DNA of 20,698 nt. Origin: a virus. Below the pieces are notes generated by a model. It did no database searches, was not told the DNA's origin, and saw only the letters and a program-made list of their open reading frames with translations. The stretch spans positions 1 through 20,698 of the IMG/VR virus record IMGVR_UViG_3300009375_000045, one strand, 5' to 3'. A program made the translations under genes and the position numbers. Every line of letters begins with the position of its first letter. Position 1 is the stretch's first letter. Positions 6,494-13,831 of the stretch are shown here, in pieces.

Positions 6494-7983
6494 TATATCC
6501 CTGTTCCTGTTTCAAACCGCATATCCACAGAGTGAAACTCTACTGTCTGGTTTTTGGTTGCCGTCTTTAGATGGAGTGAGCCGTTACGCCCAACACCCGA
6601 TACGCTCTGCCACTCCGCAACCGGGGTAATCCCCGGTGCCCAATAATCAACGTCCCATGTGGCCGTATCCCACTCCGCGCCTGTTTGCGCGGTGGAGGAA
6701 ATAGCCGACGTTGCGCCCCTGTCTGAAAAATCCGTGTCCAACCCAATGGAGACCGGCAACCCGCCATCTGCCGAAAATACCGGCCTTGCCATGGTGTATC
6801 GCTTGAGCGATTGCCCCCCGTGGTATTTAAAGGCCGTTCTTATGTCACCGTTGATATTCGCCCCGGCGTCGCTGGTTCCTGTATCGGCCTTGTAAACAAC
6901 CCCACTCCAGCCGAAATAAAGGTTGTCGCTGAAAGTTGACCAGCACCGCGCGTCCATACCTGAAAACAGGCACCACGCCCCGGTGGTGGTGTTAATCACA
7001 TGCTGCTCATATTGAGAATTGCCCTTTGGCACGTTAACGAGCGCCATCGACCCATTGGGGTAATGGATAGGCTGCCAGCCGAAGGTTGAAGAATTAAGCC
7101 TTGCCGCCTCCCTCACCGCGCCGGAAATCTTGTCGCTAATTCCCTCGTCGGTCCTCCCCGAAGGCAACTCCCTTGAAAGGGGTTTGTAGCCGTCCTTGGT
7201 AATAACGATCAGATCAGAGCCGACATTCAACAAACACCTTCGGCCAATCGGTGCGCCGATATTAAAGACACCCACTTTGGCAAAGGTTGAGGCCGAGGCA
7301 GGATCGGTGCCGGAATAAATAACCACTTCCCCGGTGGACATGACGAACACGGCCATATCATCGGGACCGGCCCCACCGTCACGGGTCCATGTTCCCATTG
7401 CCATCAACTCACCACCGCGAGAGACAATCGGGCCTAAATCAAATTCAGTTGCACCCCCGGCAACAGCTCCCGTGCCGAGATACCAGAATGACGCCGTGTT
7501 CTTCTCGATAAAAAATAACCTTGACCCGAAAACCATGGGCGCAATCAGGTTGGCCGATGTAACCCCGGTGATCGAGGGGGTTGACCACGTTGTGCCGTTA
7601 TAGTTCCTGACCGAATCGGCCCCGTTGCAGGCAACCAGGTAATCCCCGCCCCCGGCGGTAAACATGACATGCTGGAACTGGGCGCTTGTCAGGCTTGAAA
7701 CAACAGCCGCCCCCACCGCCCCGCTTGAGGAAACATCATAGATATTGGCCCCTGCCGCCGCGAACAACTCCGAGGCCGTCCCCGATTCATATTCCATCAG
7801 GGACTCAACATTTGACCCCAACCCGGTAGCGTATGATTCATACCCCTTGCGGAGTTTGACCGACGACGTTGAGGGAAAATAGTTCTCAAGCGTAATCGCC
7901 TCGTTTTCCACCATGTCTGAAATCTGGTCGCGGGCGTTCCACCCCCCGATAGGTGCGGGGGAGGTATCCTGTCCAATTGCCAT
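6493..7983 (-). CDS. Probable tail nozzle (beta-propeller type) protein
   Basis: A 496-residue, mostly beta protein. Its ATG at 7983 directly follows the preceding stop (TAAATG). The N-terminus contains PAPIGGWNARD, then ITLENYFPSTSSVKLRKGYE, a pattern I recognise from a widely conserved phage protein found near the adaptor gene in short-tailed phages. The body has repeated short beta stretches with Gly and aromatic turns (LMEYESGTASELFAAAGANI, QHVMFTAGGGDYLVACNGAD, GSRLFFIEKN, GWSGVVYKAD), consistent with a propeller. In SU10- and T7-like tails such a protein forms the nozzle below the adaptor. Naming it nozzle is an inference from fold style and place; a hub or fibre-base protein is the main alternative. 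Confidence 0.65.
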   Translation of the reverse strand: MAIGQDTSPAPIGGWNARDQISDMVENEAITLENYFPSTSSVKLRKGYESYATGLGSNVESLMEYESGTASELFAAAGANIYDVSSSGAVGAAVVSSLTSAQFQHVMFTAGGGDYLVACNGADSVRNYNGTTWSTPSITGVTSANLIAPMVFGSRLFFIEKNTASFWYLGTGAVAGGATEFDLGPIVSRGGELMAMGTWTRDGGAGPDDMAVFVMSTGEVVIYSGTDPASASTFAKVGVFNIGAPIGRRCLLNVGSDLIVITKDGYKPLSRELPSGRTDEGISDKISGAVREAARLNSSTFGWQPIHYPNGSMALVNVPKGNSQYEQHVINTTTGAWCLFSGMDARCWSTFSDNLYFGWSGVVYKADTGTSDAGANINGDIRTAFKYHGGQSLKRYTMARPVFSADGGLPVSIGLDTDFSDRGATSAISSTAQTGAEWDTATWDVDYWAPGITPVAEWQSVSGVGRNGSLHLKTATKNQTVEFHSVDMRFETGTGI

Positions 7984-8352
7984 TTAACCCAGCACCCAAC
8001 TTGTCGCGGACTCATCCCATACATATCCGGCACCGGGATTAGGCGTGGGAGGATCCCAATCGCCCTCAGTCTCGTTCAATACCCATGAGGGATATTTCTT
8101 CGGTGGGATAAAACCATTTCTTGCGCGGTCAAACTGATAACCAATACCGGCGAAGTTCTTGCGGAACGGTGTCTTACCCTGAGCGTGGACATTGCGGCGC
8201 GTGTTGAAGCTGGTCTGCGCCCATTTCGTATCGTTGTCATAGAGGTTTTTCAGATACGCGACCCCCGTCGCCTCATCGGGAGCATCGCCGTCATGAACGA
8301 CAATAACCTGAACAACAATATCGCTCGCGTCGAGTTGTGCAAAATGCGCCAT
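7984..8352 (-). CDS. Small conserved phage tail-region protein (MAHFA type)
   Basis: A 122-residue protein. I chose ATG 8352, which overlaps the preceding stop as TAATG and gives the N-terminus MAHFAQLDASDIVVQVIVV; the longer frame from 8382 would only add an out-of-place overlap. Similar small proteins, opening MAHFA and carrying a central TSFNTRRNVHAQGKTPFRKN segment and FAGIGYQFD, are common in marine and proteobacterial phages near tail genes. The C-terminus has WDPPTPNPGAGYVWDESATS, a Trp/Pro pattern also usual in that family. Its molecular role is unknown to me; a minor tail or fibre-associated part is likely. Confidence 0.8.
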   Translation of the reverse strand: MAHFAQLDASDIVVQVIVVHDGDAPDEATGVAYLKNLYDNDTKWAQTSFNTRRNVHAQGKTPFRKNFAGIGYQFDRARNGFIPPKKYPSWVLNETEGDWDPPTPNPGAGYVWDESATSWVLG

Positions 8353-9212
8353 TAGAACGTGATACTCCCTGATCCTGTCCACTCGTAAATACGATAACCA
8401 CCTGAAACAGTGTAAGTCGGTGAACCTGTCGTGCTGTCGGCTGGGGCGTAAGTGTCGGCGTATCGGATAATCACGACGCCCGAACCGCCTGCCGCGCCGT
8501 TCCCGCCCGTACCGTCCGTGGGGTGACCGAAGCCACCGCCGCCACCGCCTGTATTTGCTGTTCCAGCAACCTGGTCGTCATTTGTGCCGCCAGCACCGCC
8601 ACCGCCTGAACCCCCAACACCGCCTGTGGTCGAACCACCGCCTGAGTAACCACGGCCACCACCGCCTCCTCCTCCACGGGTGACAGATGAACCGTTAATC
8701 GAGGATGCAGAACCGGCACCGCCAGCCCCGCCGTCTGTTGAGGTTGCAGCCCCACCGACAGCACCCGCACCACCACCACCGCCCGCAGCCTGGGAGGCAT
8801 TATGACCAGCACCACCCGCATTGCCTTGGCCTGATGGAGTGGCTGCGCCAGCGGCGGAATTATAAGAACCGCCACCACCGGAACCGCCAGCCGTGCCAGC
8901 CGTGCTAGGCGTAGCACCACCACCGCCTCCGGTAGAGGTAACAGAATCAAAAACCGAATTGGAACCGTTTGAGCCGTTGTTATCGCCTGTGCCACCAGCA
9001 CCGCCACCGCCTACAGTCACGGTTAAGGGTGTGCTGTCTGCAACCGATAAGCCTGTAGCAGTTTTGTAACCTCCTGCGCCACCGCCACCACCGCCCGGAG
9101 ATGAACCACTAAGCGCACCGCCACCAGCACCACCAGCCACCACAAGGTATTCAACCTCAGAAGGGGCGACTAGCGCACCGCCATAGCGGTAAGGATTAAG
9201 TATAACCCCCAT
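8352..9212 (-). CDS. Glycine-rich tail adhesin-like protein
   Basis: A 286-residue protein with ATG 9212 in a TAATG overlap. It starts MGVILNPYRYGG, a short anchor-like motif seen in other phage tail proteins, then EVEYLVVAGGAGGGALSGSS. Residues about 27-250 are dominated by runs of Gly with Ala, Ser, Thr and Asn (several GGGGGG tracts), and the segment closes with GAAGGSGVVIIRYADTYAPA. The last 30 residues are a small beta tail, YTVSGGYRIYEWTGSGSITF. This is the layout of the glycine-rich domain found in tail tips and adhesins, where Gly-rich segments can pack as polyglycine II helices and their loops bind the receptor. No chaperone gene is evident. Receptor binding is inferred from the family, not shown. 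Confidence 0.8.
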   Translation of the reverse strand: MGVILNPYRYGGALVAPSEVEYLVVAGGAGGGALSGSSPGGGGGGAGGYKTATGLSVADSTPLTVTVGGGGAGGTGDNNGSNGSNSVFDSVTSTGGGGGATPSTAGTAGGSGGGGSYNSAAGAATPSGQGNAGGAGHNASQAAGGGGGAGAVGGAATSTDGGAGGAGSASSINGSSVTRGGGGGGGRGYSGGGSTTGGVGGSGGGGAGGTNDDQVAGTANTGGGGGGFGHPTDGTGGNGAAGGSGVVIIRYADTYAPADSTTGSPTYTVSGGYRIYEWTGSGSITF

Positions 9213-10246
9213 TATGTCTTGTAACCGATTAGGTAAACTTTCAGGCCCGCACCAGCAACCGTCGAGCCGATCTGGTCTATATCAACCGTAATCTCCGCAT
9301 CGTCAGCTAGGGACGCGTCGGAAATCACCGCCGGAGTTGCCGCCGTGGTGGAAGTTTTCTCAGAGGCATCAATAGTCAGCTTGGTGGAGAGGATTGTTAC
9401 ACCGCCCTCGTTAATATCCACCGTCAATGTCGCGCCCGTTGGGGCCGTGGTTGCGGAACACCGAACCGCCGTCAGCGTGAAGGCGTAGGGCATACGGAAT
9501 GTTGCCTTGGCCGTTCCTGTAGTCAGGGCTGTAGTTTCGTCTGAACAGGCAATTGAGATGTGTTCTGTGGGGGCCGTTGATCCCGTCCTAGTGGCGTTGT
9601 CCGCATCGTAAGCCTGGACCGTAACCCCTATATCGGCGTCAACAACAATTGTGGCGTCGTAAGCTTGGACATCAGTTCCAATGACAAGCCCGAGCGTGGT
9701 TCTTTGTGCCGCCGCACTCGCATCATCCAGCAATGCAGCACCCGCCGCCGTAATCGTATAGGTGGAATCCTTGAGGGTCTTTCCACCCGTTCCGTCAAAC
9801 AGGGCAATAGCCGAATCCGTGGCACTCGCGGGGCCGGAAACGTCACCCGAACCCGCCAGATCGGAAAGCAAAACCTTTTTCAAGGTGGAGGCGGAATCGT
9901 CATAAGTCATAACGTAATCCGCACCCGAATCCGGCGACCCGTCAGCCGTCAAACTGCTTATATCAACGGCCAGCGTGCCGGTTGTGGAGATTGTGCCACC
10001 CGACAGCCCCGTTCCTGCCGTAACGCCCGCCACCGCGCCGCTAACGCCGCCAGAGAAGGTCGCTACGCCCGTAACAGCCAAAGTGCCGGTGGACTTAACT
10101 CCTGTCGTCGAAACCTGTAATGCAGAAGCCGTCCCCTCCCCGTCCTCCACATCTCTCAGGGTTGTATCAATACCGGCATTGGAATTGGAAACCTGCACTA
10201 AATCCTTATAGCTGTTTCCGGGCTTCTGCCCTGTAAGCGCGGTCAA
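9212..10246 (-). CDS. Tail fibre-like structural protein
   Basis: About 344 residues. I chose TTG 10246: its TTGA overlaps the stop of the adaptor gene and a GGAGG lies 6 bases upstream, which is ideal; the alternative TTG at 10261 would lie upstream of that site. The N-terminus reads LTALTGQKPGNSYKDLVQVS. The next part is Gly/Ser/Thr-rich beta repeats (TGTLAVTGVATFSGGVSG, TAGTGLSGGTISTTGTLAVD), typical of fibre shafts. The C-terminal 120 residues (HISIACSDETTALTTGTAKA, FRMPYAFTLTAVR, LTIDASEKTSTTAATP, DIDQIGSTVAGAGLKVYLIG) form a conserved beta domain I recall from many phage appendage proteins. It precedes the Gly-rich adhesin gene, and the two may form one appendage. Confidence 0.75.
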   Translation of the reverse strand: MTALTGQKPGNSYKDLVQVSNSNAGIDTTLRDVEDGEGTASALQVSTTGVKSTGTLAVTGVATFSGGVSGAVAGVTAGTGLSGGTISTTGTLAVDISSLTADGSPDSGADYVMTYDDSASTLKKVLLSDLAGSGDVSGPASATDSAIALFDGTGGKTLKDSTYTITAAGAALLDDASAAAQRTTLGLVIGTDVQAYDATIVVDADIGVTVQAYDADNATRTGSTAPTEHISIACSDETTALTTGTAKATFRMPYAFTLTAVRCSATTAPTGATLTVDINEGGVTILSTKLTIDASEKTSTTAATPAVISDASLADDAEITVDIDQIGSTVAGAGLKVYLIGYKT

Positions 10247-10980
10247 ACCAAATCCTCCCAATTATCGTTCGTCCAGTCCGCCCATGTATTGAGTGTCACC
10301 GTCGCGACATCCTGCACCCCGTCATTCTTTGGTGACGCCATCCCCAAGGTTGGGGCAGAACCAGACCTCCCCAACGCCTTATCAACCCTTTTTTGGTATG
10401 CCCTCTCGTCGGGTTCCCATTCAAAGCCCTTGCGCTTCAACCAACGCCAGATAATGCCGTCCGCCATAAGGCTTTCAGAGATTTTCCCGGTATCGTCATC
10501 CGCCGTCCATGCGGTTTGCCCAACCGAACCAGATGATTGGCACCACTGGTCCGAGATATATTCAAAGGCCACCGTCTCCACACTCGTCGGTGTTGGCGTG
10601 ATGATGATGTTCCCGCCCTGGATACGAAACCGCCCGAAGGGGTAATTGGTTCCTGACGCCTGGTCCGCCTGGTATCCCTGCGGAGAAAGCGGCCCTCCCA
10701 CCGGACGTCTTGTGGTGCGGTTCCAGATCGTGTCATTCAGCATCCGGTCGTAATCAGAGGCCACCGTGGACAGCGCGTATGACGCCGTTCCGTTGGCGGT
10801 GCTGAATGTCTCCTCGGTGATTAATTCCTGCCATGGACCACGCTCTGCCAGTTCCGCGCCTTCCTTGTTGGCAAGGCCCAGCAGCGTTCTCACGGTCTGG
10901 TCGGTTGAGTCGATAATGGCGGTAGGACGCGCAACGCCTATTTCGTCGGCTACGTCCTGCAACATGGAAAGAAGCGTCAT
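10243..10980 (-). CDS. Head-to-tail adaptor protein (SU10/T7-adaptor-like)
   Basis: A 245-residue protein with ATG 10980 in an ATGA overlap. The N-terminal helices (MTLLSMLQDVADEIGVARPT, LLGLANKEGAELAERGPWQE) followed by LITEETFSTANGTASYALST and a beta part with SDYDRMLNDTIWNRTTRRPV are the usual build of phage adaptor proteins. Later segments FRIQGGNIIITPTPTSVETV and AFEYISDQWC, and the helical region with WRWLKRKGFEWEPDERAYQK, also fit. In this family twelve copies form a ring that joins the portal to the tail nozzle. Length and place (after the head genes, before the tail genes) agree. The exact subgroup is not certain. Confidence 0.8.
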   Translation of the reverse strand: MTLLSMLQDVADEIGVARPTAIIDSTDQTVRTLLGLANKEGAELAERGPWQELITEETFSTANGTASYALSTVASDYDRMLNDTIWNRTTRRPVGGPLSPQGYQADQASGTNYPFGRFRIQGGNIIITPTPTSVETVAFEYISDQWCQSSGSVGQTAWTADDDTGKISESLMADGIIWRWLKRKGFEWEPDERAYQKRVDKALGRSGSAPTLGMASPKNDGVQDVATVTLNTWADWTNDNWEDLV

Positions 10981-11534
10981 GCGGCTTTCTTTTTCCCTTT
11001 CTTTTCGACCTTGGCGGCGAGTTCGGCCACCTGGGATTTCAACATTTCGATTTCGTCTTTTTGCCGTTCGTTCTCGGCGGCCAGCTTTTCAAGTCCGGCG
11101 TTTCCGTTGGCCGCTTCCAATGCCGCCTTCGCCTTGGCAACAAGCTCCCTTGCCCCCATGCCGACGTTCTGGATTCCGGTATCGGAAAGCGCCGCCAAAG
11201 CCTCGACGGTGGGGATGTTCATGTGCTTGAGTTCGGCAATTTGCGACTTGGAAAGCGCTGGCCACTGCTCGATAGGCCAGCCCTCGACGGCAATTTCCTC
11301 GTTCTTCTCGTAAAACTCCCACTCACGGGGCCAGCGTTGCTTGTCGCTGTCCTTGATGGGGCGAATCACCTCATCCCGCGATCCCGCCGTCATGATCTTG
11401 ACGAAGGGCTTGTCCACATAAACAGGGTGGCCTTCTTCTTCCGATTTGAACTTGTGATGCACGGCCTCGGTAAAGAACTCGACGAATTGCGCCTTGTCCT
11501 GCTCCAGTCCTACAATGTCTCCGTTATTCAGCAT
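10977..11534 (-). CDS. Coiled-coil protein of the head-tail region, function unknown
   Basis: A 185-residue protein, ATG 11534, with AAAGGAG 8 bases upstream and an 11-base overlap with the DUF115-like gene. The N-terminal 80 residues are acidic and mixed (VEFFTEAVHHKFKSEEEGHP, then YEKNEEIAVEGWPIEQWPAL). Residues about 95-140 (LSKSQIAELKHMNIPTVEAL, AALSDTGIQNVGMGARELVA) resemble a helix-hairpin-helix-like fold in which a short helical domain leads to a GMGARELV turn. The remainder is a coiled coil ending in a Lys-rich tail KVEKKGKKKAA. From memory, phage head clusters often carry such a protein as hypothetical. It may bind DNA or the head-tail vertex, but this is conjecture. Confidence 0.7.
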   Translation of the reverse strand: MLNNGDIVGLEQDKAQFVEFFTEAVHHKFKSEEEGHPVYVDKPFVKIMTAGSRDEVIRPIKDSDKQRWPREWEFYEKNEEIAVEGWPIEQWPALSKSQIAELKHMNIPTVEALAALSDTGIQNVGMGARELVAKAKAALEAANGNAGLEKLAAENERQKDEIEMLKSQVAELAAKVEKKGKKKAA

Positions 11535-12336
11535 GTTTCGCTCCTTTTAGTTTCTTGTGGATATGGGCCAGCAACCCGTCACCATGAACGGTGAGGGAAA
11601 ACATCCAGCCCCATTGTTGTATAAACTCGGTGAATACCGCCGCCTGCTTGGCAAGATACGGCATGGTCTTGAACAACCGCCCGCCACACCAGACCTCTAT
11701 AAACTGGTGATTCTCGTCGGTGCGATTGGTGTAAACGTGGGTCGTGTCCTCGCAACAGGCGTCGCAACCCACCATCTCGAATTTACGAAACCCCAACACC
11801 AACCCAAGGGTTAAACAACTCAATGACGGGGTGCCAAGGCATGTCACCAGAAGCGGGTTTTCATCGGGGATAACCGCCACCTCGCCTATGTCTGATCTAG
11901 CGTGCCACATGGTGACGTCTCGGCCCTCGAGTCGGTCGAAGGCCGGTGGATGGGCGTGGGAGGGTATAAAATACCTGCACCCTTCCGGGTATTCCTCACA
12001 AAGCGCATCAGGCCACGGGGCAACCTCAAGAAAGGCAAACCCCCAGGGGTAAATTCCCTCCCTCACAAGGAAGTCGTGGGCCTCATTTACGCAAATGATT
12101 TTATTGTCTGTATTTTTTAAATAATCGAGATGGGTCTTTAACGACGGGCCACCGCCAACAATAACCAGCGTGTCGTCGCGTATTTCCCCGGCTTCCAAAC
12201 GTGGCAGGGGTCTTTTGCAGTTCTCGCGGATATGGCCTAAAGCCTCGTCAACCTGTTTGGGGTTAAATTCCCGTGAAAACTCCAGCGGGGAAAGTCCGGG
12301 GGGGATTTCTCCCCCCCGGTCAGTCCTAGAATCCAC
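11524..12336 (-). CDS. DUF115 / MptE-like Rossmann-type protein in the head cluster
   Basis: About 270 residues from GTG 12336, which overlaps the stop of the capsid-cement gene; no good ribosome-binding site is seen and a later start is possible. Residues about 57-66 (LVIVGGGPSL) match the glycine-rich loop of the DUF115 / MptE-like (MAF-type) family. Residues 168-192 (GTPSLSCLTLGLVLGFRKFE, then MVGCD) match its second conserved block. Family members include archaeal pterin pyrophosphokinases and bacterial flagellin-glycosylation factors, so a nucleotide-sugar or pyrophosphate-linked reaction is possible. The C-terminal 80 residues contain a Cys/Trp-rich part (CDACCEDTTHVY, IEVWCGGRLF). The substrate is unknown. 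Its place among structural genes suggests a role in virion or surface modification. A perfect GC hairpin spans its first codons. Confidence 0.65.
   Translation of the reverse strand: MDSRTDRGGEIPPGLSPLEFSREFNPKQVDEALGHIRENCKRPLPRLEAGEIRDDTLVIVGGGPSLKTHLDYLKNTDNKIICVNEAHDFLVREGIYPWGFAFLEVAPWPDALCEEYPEGCRYFIPSHAHPPAFDRLEGRDVTMWHARSDIGEVAVIPDENPLLVTCLGTPSLSCLTLGLVLGFRKFEMVGCDACCEDTTHVYTNRTDENHQFIEVWCGGRLFKTMPYLAKQAAVFTEFIQQWGWMFSLTVHGDGLLAHIHKKLKGAKHAE
12296..12319 (-). repeat. Perfect 9-bp GC hairpin at the capsid-cement / DUF115 junction
   Basis: CCGGGGGGG and CCCCCCCGG are separated by six bases. In the minus-strand RNA the hairpin begins 6 bases after the capsid-cement stop codon and lies inside the first codons of the DUF115-like frame. 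It has no U-run, so it is not a standard terminator; it may protect the 3' end of capsid messages, lower downstream translation, or both. Confidence 0.7.
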
Positions 12337-12808
12337 CAGACTTGGGATGGGTCATGATAACCTCAGTCCCGCCCGCCGGAGTGCCAAGCGCCGTGACAAC
12401 CACAACACCGTCAATCTTGGTCGTGGTGGTCGCGTCGTCAAGCGAACCGGCAGTAGCCGAAGTGTAAAGGGCAACGTCAGCCGCGCAAGATGCAAGCACC
12501 GCGCCGTTGATGTTGGAACCCTTCGTGGCAACCCAGCCGTAATCGTTATCGGCAAAGGCCACCTGTGCAGCACCAATCATCCAACCGTCATCGGCCATCG
12601 CAGTCGTCAGCGAGGCCGCCTCAAAGTTTTCGTCAATGCCGACGAAATCATACTGGGTGATTGCACCGTTGGCGTGGACATACATATACACCCCGCCGTC
12701 ATTGGTGGAGACACACTTGCCGAGAGCGAATCCCGGCGTGCCAGCTTCGGAATCTGCGGGTGTGGCCGTCAGGTCAACACCAGTAGAACCGTCAATGGTA
12801 TAAGCCAT
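12326..12808 (-). CDS. Probable capsid decoration (cement) protein
   Basis: A 160-residue, Gly/Ala/Thr-rich beta protein starting at ATG 12808 with a strong GGGAGGG ribosome-binding sequence, 11 bases after the capsid-protein stop. The N-terminus reads MAYTIDGSTGVDLTATPADS; the middle has GKCVSTNDGGVYMYVHANGA, and ASLTTAMADDGWMIGAAQVA with FADNDYGWVATKGSNINGAV. The beta-rich style, size and position right beside the major capsid gene fit a head-decoration protein, and the strong ribosome-binding site fits an abundant product. No direct motif proves the role. Two cysteines are present. The next gene overlaps it by 11 bases. Confidence 0.65.
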   Translation of the reverse strand: MAYTIDGSTGVDLTATPADSEAGTPGFALGKCVSTNDGGVYMYVHANGAITQYDFVGIDENFEAASLTTAMADDGWMIGAAQVAFADNDYGWVATKGSNINGAVLASCAADVALYTSATAGSLDDATTTTKIDGVVVVTALGTPAGGTEVIMTHPKSGGF

Positions 12809-12819
12809 TATTCCCTCCC

Positions 12820-13791
12820 TTAATCTTTGAGAACGCCCTGGAGCGAAGCATTGCTCAGGGTCATGTTACCGGCCCAGCCAATCAGCTTGACCACGGAATC
12901 CTGATTCACAGCATGGCGATCCGGCGAAAGCGGAACCATGTTGCGGTCACGATGCGGACGATAGTGGATGTAATCCGAATTGAGGAAATACATATGATTG
13001 CTCGGCGCATCGGCACCGAACCCACCATCAAGAACAACGTCTGCGCCCATGTATTTGAGCGAGGTAAAGCCAGCAGAGGCCATCTTGTCGTCAGTGACGC
13101 GCTGAATGGTCTGGAGGCTTCCCAGATAGAGGTTGTAATAATTGTTGTCGGCAACGATCAGGTCAGGATGATCGGTTCCACGAACCAACTGGTTGTAAAC
13201 CGTGTTCATGTAGCCCTGAATGTTGCTTGACGTAGCGGCACCGCCGCCGTCAGTGGTGGAATCGTAAGAGATATTCCGCCAAAACGACCAGTTGGCGCGG
13301 TTAATACCGCCAACCGTTCCCGTCGAGGGGCTATCGGCAACAAGCAACTGCAAGCCACCGATTTCCTTGGACGAGGAACCCGTGCCGTCGGAATACACAC
13401 CGTCGGACAGGGTGTTGACCATGGAACGCTCGGCGTTCTTCACGCGGGATTCCAGAAGGTCGATAATCGCTTCCTTGCCCGAGTTCTGAAGCTGCTCCAG
13501 GCCCGAAATCGACACGGCGACAGCAAGCTGCTTCCAGTCAAACTCGGCGCTGGTGAATACGTCCTGGGGCGTAATTTCAAGGTTTTCATACCCCGAATAC
13601 CACATGGTTGTGCCGTTGGCGGCGTATTCCAGTTCCTGGTTGATCTTACGACCGCCGGAAAGCGGGCGCATGTTGCCTTTCTTCTTCAGCCGATGAAGAA
13701 GGGCGTTGTTGTTCGACACGTTGTCCGCCAGCTTGCCGGAGCGATTGCTGATGGTCGTCGTGACGATTTCCGAGAGATTCGGAGATGCCAT
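12820..13791 (-). CDS. Major capsid protein (HK97-fold type)
   Basis: A 323-residue protein with ATG 13791 and AAGGAAG about 8 bases upstream. The N-terminus (MASPNLSEIVTTTISNRSGK, then ADNVSNNNALLHRLKKKGNM) and the long-arm-like part (GGRKINQELEYAANGTTMWY) lead into a helix region with SAEFDWKQLAVAVSISGLEQ and LLESRVKNAERSMVNTLSDG, probably the spine helix. Later segments TDHPDLIVADNNYYNLYLGS and YMGADVVLDGGFGADAPSNH, followed by FLNSDYIHYRPHRDRNM, are typical of podovirus-type capsid proteins of this size. Position after the scaffold gene and the strong ribosome-binding site agree. No protease gene is seen, so this capsid protein probably assembles uncut on the separate scaffold. Confidence 0.9.
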   Translation of the reverse strand: MASPNLSEIVTTTISNRSGKLADNVSNNNALLHRLKKKGNMRPLSGGRKINQELEYAANGTTMWYSGYENLEITPQDVFTSAEFDWKQLAVAVSISGLEQLQNSGKEAIIDLLESRVKNAERSMVNTLSDGVYSDGTGSSSKEIGGLQLLVADSPSTGTVGGINRANWSFWRNISYDSTTDGGGAATSSNIQGYMNTVYNQLVRGTDHPDLIVADNNYYNLYLGSLQTIQRVTDDKMASAGFTSLKYMGADVVLDGGFGADAPSNHMYFLNSDYIHYRPHRDRNMVPLSPDRHAVNQDSVVKLIGWAGNMTLSNASLQGVLKD

Positions 13792-13831
13792 TTTTCTGAC
13801 TTCCTTTTTTTATTGTTTTTGTTCGGAAGCG

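Noticed and set aside
8471-9007. Long open frame overlapping the glycine-rich gene in another phase on the same strand
   Set aside because: It is a compositional shadow of the GGN-repeat DNA: Ala/Val/Leu-rich with no fold signal, no start context, and the other frame has clear phage motifs and TAATG overlaps.
8500-9130. CRISPR-like or tandem-repeat array suggested by repeated CACCGCC units
   Set aside because: The units are irregular and follow Gly codons of one open frame, with no fixed-length repeat and spacer pattern.
12170-12823. Plus-strand open frame of 217 codons opposite the capsid-cement gene
   Set aside because: The minus-strand frame has a strong ribosome-binding site and the expected gene order; the plus-strand product looks like random Arg/Gly/Val-rich translation.
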